DNA from: Leucaena leucocephala
Taxonomy: Eukaryota; Streptophyta; Magnoliopsida; Fabales; Fabaceae
Assembly (NCBI GenBank): GCA_037074615.1
Contig: CM073518.1
Coordinates: 7,626,001 to 7,690,000, forward strand
Reading direction: 5' to 3'
Length of the DNA stretch: 64,000 nucleotides
In this document: positions 12,790 to 23,399 of the stretch, piece after piece
Layout: every line of letters begins with the position of its first letter
Position numbering within the stretch: position 1 is the stretch's first letter
Translations under genes and position numbers: made by a program
The notes under the pieces: generated by a model
Database searches by the model: none
Told to the model about the DNA's origin: nothing
What the model saw: the letters and a program-made list of their open reading frames with translations, nothing else

Positions 12790-12890
12790 CTGCACCGGGT
12801 GTTTATATTTTAAATCGGTTACTTTTAAAACTGGGGTAAAAATTTAATTTTTTTAAACCGTCTTCTCCTCAGTGACCGGTTTAAAAGTGG
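12790..12890. repeat. Internal subterminal-type array upstream of coiled-coil gene A
   Basis: Diverged members of the terminal motif: TGCACCGGGTGT, AAATCGGTTACTTTTAAA, TTAAACCGTC and GACCGGTTTAAAAG. The last also occurs near the right terminus (13741-13755), supporting a duplication that included this sequence. Confidence 0.6.
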
Positions 12891-13101
12891 AATTTAGATA
12901 AAAACTAAATGGATCATCATCAGCAACGTATATACGTATGCAGAACAAGAAACTTGTTAGACACATTCATTCAAATTAAACTTTACTATTAAACTTTACA
13001 CCTTGAAATCTATATAAATACATTATCATCATCTCCTCATTCTTTTCATTACATCAAAAAGGAGGTGGGGAATAGGGAAAGGCAGGTGATCCCGTTTTCA
13101 C

Positions 13102-13434
13102 TCATTCATCTTCTTCGGAGTCAGTGTTTTGGGAGTCGGAATTGGGATCAACAACAGGATGAAAGAAATTATCCTGTTGATAGCGACGAACTTCAGAACG
13201 GAAGACTCTGAAACGTTGATTCATCCTCTCAACTTTCAGGCCCAGTTCTTCCACCGAGTGCTCTAGGGCATTGAAGCGCGGGATGAGTTCCTCCAGGCAC
13301 TCCACCAGTTATTGGAGCAGGGGAAGAGGAGAAGGAACTGAAAGGTTATCATGATGACAGATATTTTTTTCTTCAAAATTAGTTCTTTGTGTTTTGTGAG
13401 GCGGAGAAGGAGGGGTGGATAAGGAAGAAGCCAT
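13102..13434 (-). pseudogene. Small coiled-coil protein, CACTA module copy B (one nonsense codon)
   Basis: From ATG at 13434 (MASSLSTPPSPPHK) the frame runs 41 codons, meets one TAA, and then continues in the same frame for 68 codons to a stop at 13102, ending DSQNTDSEEDE. Total length of 110 residues is nearly the same as copy A. Spacing, order and many residues match copy A (VECLEELIPRFNALEHSVEE, FRSEV, a late aromatic pair FF followed by PV). This is a tandem duplicate, with its own upstream array and E2F-like octamer. Translation could only restart after the stop, leaving the coiled coil and acidic tail. Confidence 0.65.
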
Positions 13435-13545
13435 TGGAGAGTTAAGATAAAAGATAGAAGAAATAATATAAAATAGATATCGGAGAAGGTGATCATGATG
13501 AACTACGTACTACTGCGCATGTCTGAGAAGACTTGACATAAAATG

Positions 13546-13553
13546 GCGGGAAA
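13546..13553 (-). promoter_or_regulatory. E2F-like octamer upstream of coiled-coil copy B
   Basis: Minus-strand TTTCCCGC is an exact match to TTTSSCGC, 112 bp upstream of the ATG at 13434. Confidence 0.35.
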
Positions 13554-13559
13554 GGATAC

Positions 13560-13788
13560 AGACGGAGTTAATCTAAACTGGACTAAATATTTCCATTTCG
13601 GTCAATATAATATCCGTTGTAGAAAGTAAACATCTAAACCGGACTACATTTTTCCACATCAGTCACAAGTAAATACGGTGTAAATATTTCATATTATTTA
13701 TAAAAATGCCACCGGTCATTTTTTTAACACCTTCTCCGCATTGACCGGTTTAAAAATGGGTATTTCTAATGCCAATTTTCCACCAGTG
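13560..13788. repeat. CACTA right terminal and subterminal repeat array
   Basis: Diverged copies of the CTAAACCGGACTA / CACCGGTCA type motif, ending in CCAATTTTCCACCAGTG at 13788. The minus-strand end CACTGGTGGAAAATTGGCA pairs imperfectly with the left end at 4383. Confidence 0.75.
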
Positions 13789-13791
13789 TAT

Positions 13792-14468
13792 GTTGATATT
13801 ATTGTTGATGTAACTTGCTATTGGGATTTCTTTAAAATCTCACTCATCCAATTAAAGAATTATTTAGGAGCTGATTAAGCAAGGGTCAAGAGAACCATAA
13901 AGGAGAATTAATGTATTATGTCATAACATTTTGACACATAATGATGTATGTATATATTTATGACAATATGTAAGGCTAATATGAGGTAGTCACATTGATG
14001 CTATGTTCTAATAGAGTTAATTTTGGAACTTGACCATGAAATTTGGTATACTTAAAGAAAATATAATGAGCTTTGATTTCATAGGTAGAACACTTAAATT
14101 GGAGCTGTGTATAATTTATAGTGATTTTTCAAATTTAGGACTGGAAATCTGGAGGTTCTATAATTAACCAAATGAACAGTAAAGTTCAATAAATAAACTA
14201 TAGAATTAAAAATGATTAATTCCACTTTCATATTTTTCTCTTAAAGAACAATGAAAGAGCTTTCAGTAGAACTTTGAACCACTCAATTTTTGGCTTTCTA
14301 GAATTAATTATGAATTTTGAAAGTTAGACACAAATTATGGAATTACCAAATGAACAATAGCCCAAGAAGAATAAACTTTCAGATTTGGTTCCTTTAATCT
14401 TGGGCCTTCCATAATAGTTCTAAAGGACATAAATGAACCCTAAAATGGTCTAAAACTAAGGTATGACA
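13792..14468 (+). repeat. Gypsy 5' LTR, part 2
   Basis: Continues the LTR after the CACTA insertion and aligns with 27755-28308. It ends GGTATGACA just before the primer-binding site. The hairpin of the LTR family is present at 13823-13841 with a G/T wobble pair; the 3' LTR has lost that stretch. Confidence 0.85.
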
Positions 14469-14472
14469 CTGT

Positions 14473-14484
14473 TGGTATCAGAGC
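14473..14484 (+). other. Primer-binding site, initiator-Met tRNA (gypsy)
   Basis: TGGTATCAGAGC, the complement of the plant initiator-Met tRNA 3' end, 4 bp after the 5' LTR. It fixes the element's orientation and the LTR end. Confidence 0.9.
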
Positions 14485-14719
14485 AAAGGTTCTAGCATAG
14501 AATAATAGTACTTTGCTCTGTTTAGGATTATTTTACTTATGTGTCAATTGTGGATGAATTGTCATGTAAGTTGAGTTTTTACAGGAAAAAACACTATGGA
14601 GCCTTATCATGGTGAAGGTTCTGAGCCCTCAATAAATCATGGGCTAAAATTCATGTACCCCCATGATTGACCCACTCATGATATAGGGAATAGAGGTAGA
14701 GTTAGATCTCGAGATTTAC

Positions 14720-15055
14720 TTGTGGTTTGACAACCTGTTATATGATATATCATCGATAGGATCTAATCAAGTGGTTGATGAGGCTTTTACCTTAGTTGAT
14801 GATGGTACAAGTATTGAGCCAAGGGTCTCAAACCCCGATATTCCTAGTCTAAGCACTCGAGTACTTGGAGTTGTTCTGAATCTAGATATTTCTTGGCTGA
14901 GTACCCAGCTACCTCAAGTTAAATATGAAATTAATAGTTATGGAGATCTTTTAGAAGAATTCAGGTTTAAAGCTAGACATATTAACCCATATGAGAATCA
15001 GGGGTATATTATCTATTTAGATTTTCTTCACAATAAAGAGTACTTTATATACTAG
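14720..15055 (+). other. Leader open frame, 111 codons, unrecognised
   Basis: An open frame from ATG at 14720 (MWFDNLLYDISSIGSNQVVD) between the primer-binding site and gag. I recognise no family. Its base composition resembles the neighbouring gag sequence. It may be an extra leader frame of this lineage, or chance in decayed DNA. Confidence 0.25.
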
Positions 15056-15422
15056 TTAATTAGGAGTTTGAACTTTAGATGACTTCACATGGATGATGGT
15101 ACTTTGTGCAATACTTCCAGTTACTCTTGAGTAGTCTCGGGAGCTGACAAGGTTGCAGTATCTTGGAGTGTATGATTTTCACAACTTCGTCATAGACTTG
15201 AAAACTTTTGTTATCTGTAAATTTATGTAAAAGTTTAAATGTATGGTTGTCTAGTATATATAAACGCAAACTTTTGTACTACTTAACATGAATGTACATA
15301 AAAGTATAGGATGTTATATGATAAACTCTACTGCTCCTATGTATAAAGTTGATATTATAATGAAATATAAGTCAAGTAATTTAATCTCCTATTCCTTGCT
15401 ATAATTCAGAAAATAATTTAAA

Positions 15423-16560
15423 ATGGTGAGAACATAGAGAAATGTGTTATCAGATGAACATGGACTGGAAGATTATAGAGCATCTCCTGAACCTATCCAG
15501 CTAGGTCTAGAAAGGCTGGAATGTCAACAAGAAGCTTTAGATGAGGTACGAGCCATGCAAGCCCATCAAGAACAAGAGAGAGACACTATAATAGTTGCGA
15601 CAGTTATAGTAGCTGTTGTATACCTAAGACAACTTGAGGTACATGAGCCTCAACTAATCACATAGCTTGTAGAACCACAGGGGCAAGCAGCACCAGCAGT
15701 AGATCCTGATAGTATTCAACAGTGGATTACTCGCTTCTACAAGCATAATCTACCTACCTTTGATAAGGCCTTTGATATCCAGGCAGCAGAGGATTGGATT
15801 AACATATTAGAGAAATCTTCAAAGTCCTGGACTTATCTTCAGAACAAAAGGCCCAGATAGCCATTTATAAGTTAGAGAAAGATGTCGATAGATGGTGAAG
15901 AAACATATAACTGCTACTCCAACCTGGGAAGTATTTCTTGAATAGTTCTATAAGAAGTATTTTCCATGATCTGTGAGGGATGAAAGGGAGGTAGAGTTCC
16001 TTACCCTCAAATATTAGAAGAGGGAATCTTTCTATGAGTATCTAGCAAAGTTCATTCGTCTCTCCTATTATTCCACCTATATGCATTACAGGGATAATAA
16101 GAGTTAGTTAACTGAGAAATGGTTAGGGGTCTAAAATAGTCTTTGAGGGAAATGATAGCTCCTTGACAGTTCAAGGAGTTCAATAGAGCAGTTGAGGCCT
16201 GCAGAATCACGAAAAATAGTCTGAACCACCATGAGTTATCCAGGCCAACCCTTAAGATGGAGTAATGCCAGGAAGAATAGATCAGGGCATGGGCTCTTCT
16301 AATAATAATGGCAACGAAAAGAGGAAGGGACTGTGGAATAGTAAGAAGGCTAGAAAAAGTAGAAGGCCAAGCGAAGCAAGCAGTAAGCAAAAGTCCATGG
16401 AGTGTATAATTTGTGGTAAAAATCATGGGAACAAGTATGCCTGGCGGGCAGAACATGTGGTATACTTGTGGCAAGCTAGGACATTATGCTAAGGAGTGCT
16501 TGCAAAATGCCGACAACCCTAAGACATATACTCAGGGATAGGTGTTCACTATCACCCAAG
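15423..16560 (+). pseudogene. Gypsy gag (capsid and nucleocapsid), broken
   Basis: Begins near ATGGTGAGAAC at 15423. The open stretch 15444-15665 gives VLSDEHGLEDYRASPEP. Further on are VDPDSIQQWITRFYK and AAEDWINILEKS, as in the capsid region of Ty3/gypsy gag. A zinc-knuckle region follows at 16395-16505: CIICGKNHG, then in another frame YTCGKLGHYAKEC. The first Cys of the CCHC motif in the second knuckle is missing. Several stops and frameshifts interrupt it. Gag would package the element RNA in virus-like particles; this copy cannot make it. Confidence 0.75.
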
Positions 16561-16589
16561 AGAAAGCCCAAAAAATGATTATGTTAAGC

Positions 16590-17177
16590 GTATAAGCCTG
16601 GCTGTTAATACTCTACTGTATGACATATGTGTCTCTACTCCTACCAGTTCGAAAGTAGTTACCTCTGATGTTTGTTGAATTGTATTGTCTGCCTTGAACA
16701 TTGTTGCACTACACTAGATTTGATATGCACGCCCTTCCCTGATATTAATGTTATTATTGGTCTAAACCGGTTGTCCTCTCAAAATGTATTGTTGGACTAC
16801 AAGAATAAAACTCTAATACTTTCCCTAAGGAAACTACCTCCTATCCTAAAGTTAAATTAAACTTTATTATCGAGGCCCAAGATGATAAGTGCCTTCGGAG
16901 AGGTTGTTAGGGGTATTTAATCTTCTTCTTGATACAAGCTAATGTAGAAAAAGGGATTGAGGAGATTCTAGTAGTCAAGAAATTTTTGGAGGCGTTCCCT
17001 ACAGAAATAGAGGGACTTCCTCTAGAACAAGAAGATGAGTTTGCAATTAACACTATACCTAAAGCTGGACCAATTTCTAAAGCCCCATACATAATAGCTC
17101 TTAATGAAATGGTAGAATTGAAAAAGCATATATAGGAGCTGTTAGAAAAGGGTTTCATCAGACATAGTATTTTACCA
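16590..17177 (+). pseudogene. Gypsy protease and start of reverse transcriptase, broken
   Basis: The window 16720-16830 reads FPDINVIIGLNRLSSQNVLL, the C-terminal part of a retropepsin (usually D.V.LGMDWL). From 16929 the frame continues through EEILVVKKFLEAFPTEIEGL and then NEMVELKKHI, a stop, and ELLEKGFIRHSILP, which is the start of gypsy RT. The solo LTR at 17178 interrupts RT here; it resumes at ~23400 with GALVIFVKKKDGNLRLCIDY. Confidence 0.75.
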
Positions 17178-17810
17178 TGTAACATCCTTACTTTCGTACG
17201 TATTATGGAGCATTTGGTAGCATTTGGAACCACTTACATGACCTTTGAAGTCCATTAGCTAAATCTGAAATTTCACTATAACGACTTACAGTTCATATGG
17301 TATTTTCAGATTCAGCGATAAATTTTGAAAAATCATAATTAATTCTAGAAAAATTAAATTGAAGTGGTTCAAAAAGCTACACGAATATAAAATCTTAAAA
17401 TTTAAGGGAAAAATAATTCCTTGTTCTAATTAACCATTCAACTGAGTCAACTCTGATGTCAAAATTTACTGTTCATTTGGTCAAAATTCTGAAAACAGAT
17501 TCTGGTCCCTGACTTTGGAAAATTTGCTCTCTTTGTACAGACATCAAAATAAGGTGTACTTGGTACCAAAAAAAGCTTTACAAGTTAACTAAATATCTGT
17601 AAAATTTCATATATTTATTCCATCATTTACTATTTTTCATTATATCATGAACATTGTTTCTCAAACTGGTCATTTAACATCATTACATATAACAATTCAT
17701 ACATTCATCATATAACCTTTACATTATCCAATTTCTAACTTTTCTTCATGCTTCTTCATCTTCTTTCATCATTCATGAACCTGTTGGGATTGGGATTACA
17801 TGGATGGGGT

Positions 17811-17830
17811 GAGATTTCTGGGGAAATCTT
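17811..17830 (-). repeat. Conserved LTR hairpin, minus-strand copy
   Basis: On the minus strand: AAGATTTC, loop CCCA, GAAATCTC. Compared with the copy at 1216, the eighth stem pair has changed from T:A to C:G on both sides. Confidence 0.6.
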
Positions 17831-18378
17831 AGTATCAAACAGTACTAAACAATATATGCATTAATGTAAATACTTGTACTTGCTTGTGAGAGTGTCAACA
17901 TTGTGTAATGTCCATGCTTCCATATAACATATGAAATACAATTGGCCAAAGTAATCATAGCACAAAGCTTCAATCATATACAAATATGCAACACAATTCA
18001 ACATAGTCATAGCACAATCAAGCATAACATCCAATACATACAAGTTTAGTATAGTTTACTACCTCACATGCTTGACTTTCCTTTACTTTATCTTTGTCTC
18101 TTTCTTGTTACTTCTTCTTAATGTGTGGCTACCCTCTTTTGAGCATACAATTCAAATCATAACATCTCATCATCAACCATTCATTACAATCTAACTTTCC
18201 TTGAACATTGAGCTTACTTAACTAAAATAAGTTTCCTTAATCTTTACTAATTGACTTTGCCTTTGAATCAATTAACTTCTTGACCTTACCTTACACAATT
18301 TGGCCCACTGAATTCATTTATGAACTCAAAATTTCCAAATTCTAGCAACTACACATTGTTCTAGATAGAATTGAATAA

Positions 18379-21300
18379 TGTCATATCCTAATTTTTCCAT
18401 ACCTATATAATAATGATAAAGAAAAGAGGTTTGGAAAGGATTGTGATGATGAATGGAAAAGAAAAGAAAGATTAGATGAAGATTTAAAGAAGAGGGACTA
18501 AATTGAAAAGTATAAAAGTTTCATGGTGCAAAATGTAAAGTAGACATAAACTTTGGGCCATTAAGTGTAATTATGAAAAGTTGAGTCTAAAGTATAATTT
18601 TCAAAAGTTTTATCAAAAGTTCAAGGGGCAAAAGTATAATTATGAGAAAGTTGAGCCGGAAAAGGCCCAAAAATGCTCGGAATCAATTCAGTCCCAAATG
18701 CTACCAGTAGATAGAGAAAATTATTCCGGTTAGTTTGACGCAACACAGAATTTCGATTTGAGGTCCCGATAAATTGATATAAATTTTTGAAGTTAGGAGA
18801 AATTATTACAGTATTTTTTGGACCTCAGAATCAGATGAAGCTTTACAGTAAATTCTTATAATTAATATGAGAATTTATAAAACTAACAGGATCAGAAAAT
18901 GAATCCTGTAGAATTTTTAATAGAATTTATAGTGTAATAAAATCTCGATAAATACTTTCTGGAGAGGGTTCTCTGTATTTGTGCCATAAAGGTAGTGGAC
19001 CATATAAAGGCCTAAAATGGTGTCACAAAGGCCCAATAAGGTAACTGAACAGTTATGTGGGCCAGTGTCCAGAGGAATCCCGAAAATATGAAATTATGAA
19101 AATGCCCCTAGGTTATAATAATGTACAAGAGATGAACGGAGGGTATGTTGGTCATTTTGGACAGGCCAAAAATGCCAAGATGAGTACATGAATGATTACC
19201 AGAGTCAGTATATGCCCTGATAAGGTATAAAGAGATGTGAAATGACAATTATGCCTTTAGTTTTAATATAGTGCAAGAAAGGGCACCAAGGGTATTTTGG
19301 TAATTTTTTAAGGGATCTGTAATTAAGTTTAGAAAGAGTACAAGAATATCAATGGTAGGAAGAATCTGGATACTGGATTTAAGGTCAGAAAATATATTAT
19401 GGAATCTCAGAAAAATTAGATTCAGAAATAGTCTAGTTTTTGGGATCGGATTGGATTGAAATTTTTCTAGATGCTTCCTCCCTTCACAATTTCGTCACAT
19501 GGGCTATGAGGTGTCCCTTGATGATGTCATAGATGATGTCATCTCATTGGCTTCTAGGGAAAGCTAATCCAAGAGCAAATATGAGCCATTAGATCAAATA
19601 GTGCATAAAATGATCTTGGCCATCCATTTTCCATTGGATTTTTCTATAAATACCTCCATTTTTCTGATGCAAAACCGTGAAGCAAGAAGCCTTGGGGAAA
19701 CTATGGTAAAATGAAAACTCAAGCCAAGACAAAGAAGAATCCAAGGTCCAAAGTTCAAGCAAGCTAGAGATAAGTCCTTTGATTTGGGAGCTTGAACCTA
19801 GGGTTTTCATGGAAGAAAGTTGAGATTTCTCTAAGGTAAATATGCTGTCCAAAACCTTAGATGAAAGGAGAAAGAAGAAATTAAAGTTAGAATTATGAGA
19901 TTAAAGCTTAAACAAGCTAGTTAGATGATTGGTTGTTGAATCAAGTTGATATTCTTGACTTTGCCATGGATGAAACAATTCGGTTTGCACTGTTCATGCA
20001 CTATTTATGATAGAAGGAGATGGAATTTCAATGATCTAATGCTTCCATTGAATTTATATGATGATTTTGTGTAGGATTGGATAGGTTTTGAATCTTGGAA
20101 ATATTGGAATTGAAAGTTGTAATATTTGGAATTCTTCTCTGTTACTGTTCACTCGCATGAACAGTGATTGTAATTTCATGATTTTGAGGGTTTTAAAATG
20201 AAAAGTTGTGTTGGATAAAGTAGAGAAACAAGTATGGGAAGCATTGGAATCAAAATGAGAATTTTTAGAAGAATTATGCATGTTTTTCAAATCTGTACAG
20301 AATAGTGCATGGGAGCTGGAATTTCATGATTCTAAGCTCATAAATGGATTGAAAAGATAAAATTGTGTAGGGTAAGGTCAAGACATCAATTGATTCAAAG
20401 GCCAAGTCAATTGGTAAAGATTAAAGGAAGTTATGTTAGTTAAAGTAAGCTTAATGTTCAAGAGAGTTAGATGGTGATGAATGGATGATTATGTAATGTT
20501 AGGATTTGGTAGTGTGCTCTAAAGAGGTTGCCACACATCAAGGAGAAGTAAGAAGAAAGAGCAAAGTTGAAGTGAAAGAAAGTCAAGTATATGAGGTAGT
20601 AAACTTACCCTAAACTTGTATGTATTGAATGTTATGCTTGATTGTGCTATGGTTTTGTTAAATTGTGTGCATATGTGTAGATGATTGAAGCTCTATTTTT
20701 ATGATTACTTTGGCTAATTGTATTTCATATGATACATGGAAGCATGCTCATTACACTATGGTAATACTTTCACAAGCAAGCACAAGCAATTATATTAATA
20801 CATGCATTGTTTAGTATCGTTTGCTACTGAGATTTCCCTCAAAATCTCACCCCCTCCATGTAATCCCAATCCCCATAGGTTTATGAATGAGGAAAGAGGA
20901 TTAAGAAGCATGAAGAGGAGTTAGGGATTGGTCAATGTAAATGTTATATGATGTTATGTAAAGAATTCTTACAAGTAACGATGTTGTATGCTTAGTTTAA
21001 GCAATAATGTTTATGATGTGAGGGAAAATAGTAAATGATGGAATAAATGTATGAAATTTTACATACAATTAATTAACATGTCAAGCTTCATTTTGATACC
21101 AAGAACACCATATTTCGATGTCTGTACAAAGAGAACCAATTTTCCAAAGATGGGAACCATAATCTATTTTCAGAATTTTTGACCAAATGAATAGTAATTT
21201 TAACAAATAAACTGTATCAATGTACTAAGAATTTGGTCAGAAACTTATTTTTCCCTGAAATTTAAAGATGTTAGCTTCTATTAGAATTTTGAACCACTTC

Positions 21301-21484
21301 ATTTCAATTTTTCTAGAATTAATTATGATTTTTCAAAGTTCATCGCTGAATCTGGAATACCATGTGAACAGTAACTCGCTAAGAGTAAAAAGTCCAGATT
21401 TAGCTAATGGACTTCAAATGTCATGTAAGTGGTTCTAAATACTACCGAATGGTCCCTAAGACGTACGAAAGTAAGGATGTTACA
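18379..21484 (+). mobile_element. Solo LTR, 3106 bp, plus strand, with target duplication
   Basis: Begins TGTCATATCC and ends ATGTTACA, flanked by AATAA on both sides (18374-18378 and 21485-21489). It aligns with 1-1871 and, inverted, with the LTR that contains it. It is noncoding. The hairpin is at 20829-20848. A solo LTR forms when the two LTRs of a full element recombine and delete the interior. Confidence 0.9.
20829..20848 (+). repeat. Conserved LTR hairpin, nested copy
   Basis: GAGATTT, loop CCCTCA, AAATCTC: seven pairs. It has the same position in the LTR as the copy at 1216. Confidence 0.6.
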
Positions 21485-23399
21485 AATAACTCCCATTTTC
21501 CTTTGAAAAATTCTCATTTTGATTCCAATGCTTCTCATACTTGTTTCTCTATGCATGTGAACAGTAATAGAGAAGACTTTCAAAAATTATAGCTCTTAAT
21601 TCTAATGTTTCTAAGGTTCCAAACATATCTAATCCTACACAAAATCATCATATAAATAAAATGGAAGCATTTGATCATTGAAATTCCATCTCCCTCTATT
21701 TAGAACAGTACAGAACGAAAGGTCTCTTCCATGGCAAAGTCAAGAATATCAACTTGATTCAATAATCAATCATCTAACTAGCTTGTTTAAACATTAACTA
21801 TGACTAGCTTGTTTAAGCATTAACCACATAATTTTAGCTTTAATTTATTCTTTCTCCTTTCATTTAGGATTTTGGATAGCATATATACCCTAGAGAAATC
21901 TTATCCTTCTTTCATAAAAACCCTAAGTTCAAGCCCCCAAATTAAAGAAAAATAAGCTATGATAGATTGCTTACCTTAAACCCTAGCTAGCTTGAACTTT
22001 AGTGCCTTGAATCTTTCTTGTCTTGGCTTGAGTTTCCATTTGGGCAGCGCCTCCCTAAGGGTTCAAGAGACACAATTTTGGGCAAAAAATGGGAGAATAT
22101 TTATAAAAAAATCCCGTGAAAAATGAAAGGCCAAGATGCACTTAAATACTATTTAATCTAATGGGTCCATATTTGCTCTTGATCTTGTCTTTCCCTAGAA
22201 ACCATATTTGAGATAAGATCACATAACAAAAATCTTCTCTTTCTCCTTGCTTGACGCCATGTGTACTGCTTATAGGGCGTACCATGTGCAAACCCTAATC
22301 TTCCTCTTAAAGCTTCCTTAATTTCTTTTCTTTTCTAAAAATTCATAAATTATCCATTATTTGACTTGGGATCCAAAACAACTTTTGGGGCTTATTGGGC
22401 TACTGTATGACACCATTCACTTCCTATACCAATATCCTTAAATTACCCTATTTTTAAGATAAATTTTAAAAACCTCTTTTATTAGTTCTAATATTTCCAA
22501 AAATTTATTCTAATATAAAATGAATATCTTGCAAAGTCTCATAATTTTCTGAGACCTAGAAGTCCTAATAAAAATTACATGCGTTTCTTTAAACCCTTTA
22601 TTAGTGTCCTTTTCCACCGTAAATTCTATAATTAATTCTAAAAGATTTCCTTTTTAACTTCTGTTAGTTTTATAAATTTTCATATTAGTTATAAGAATTT
22701 ACTTCCAAATTTTATCTGATTCTGAGGTCCCCAAGATACTGTACTAATTTCTCAATCTTTAGAAATTCATATCAATTTATTGGGACCTCAAATCAAAATT
22801 CCATGTTGCGTTAAACTGATAAGAATAATTTTCTATATTTACTAGTAAAATTTGGGACTAAAATACTTTCAGGCAGTTTTGGGCTTTTTCTAGCTCAACT
22901 TTCTCATAATTACCATTTTGCCCATGGAAACTTTTTTTCTTTTCAATTAAGTCCCTCAACTTTTCATAATTATACTTAATGGCCCATAACTTGTGTCTAC
23001 TTTCATTTTATACCATGGAACTTTTAGAATTTTCAATTTAGTTCCTCTTCTTTTCAAAATGACCATTATGCCCTTAGCACGTTTCTAAAATTATGATTTT
23101 ACCCTTGCTTGGGTTTAACCACTTAAATCATCTCTTTGAAGTTTTTATCTCAACCTTAGGCCTCTAAATAACCTCTTTTCTCTTTCTATGCTCAGGAGAC
23201 TCTTCTGAAGTCTCTAACTTATTTATATATTTGCCCCAGGAACTTTTACTATTTATAATTTAGTCCCTGAACTTTCATTATCTACAGTTTAGTCCCTAAA
23301 CATCATTTGTATATTTTTGGGACTTTTGCTCAACAGGGCCTAGTAGCCTACCTATTTCAGGCTACATACTATGCTTCTAGGCCTAAAAATTAGGATATG

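Larger units (their letters stand above)
4383..13788 (-). mobile_element. CACTA (En/Spm-type) DNA transposon, 9.4 kb, four gene modules
   Basis: Flanked by the 3-bp duplication TAT (4380-4382 and 13789-13791), as expected for CACTA elements. The ends are imperfect inverted repeats: left CACGGTTGGAAAA, right (on the minus strand) CACTGGTGGAAAATTGG. Dense subterminal copies of an ACACCGGT/ACCGGTGTA motif follow both ends. All recognisable genes are on the minus strand, so the 5' end is at 13788. Inside are a TNPD-like transposase, a Transposase_24 plus Ulp1-protease gene, and two copies of a small coiled-coil gene. Most genes carry stops, and the left terminus has lost the T of CACT, so this copy is probably immobile by itself. 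It sits in the 5' LTR of the surrounding gypsy element. Confidence 0.9.
17178..23399 (-). mobile_element. Solo LTR (~3.1 kb net), minus strand, inserted in gypsy RT and itself interrupted
   Basis: The + strand begins TGTAACATCC at 17178, the reverse complement of the GGATGTTACA that ends the plus-strand copies. Its other end is AATTAGGATATG at 23399, the reverse complement of the family start TGTCATATCCTAATT. Removing the nested LTR (18379-21484) and one copy of its duplication leaves about 3.1 kb, equal to the nested copy's length. Sequence 17178-18378 pairs with 20270-21484, and 21490-23399 with 18379-20270, in inverted orientation. There are no internal coding sequences. The left target duplication would be TACCA (17173-17177); the right one is lost in a few changed bases. 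Confidence 0.85.
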
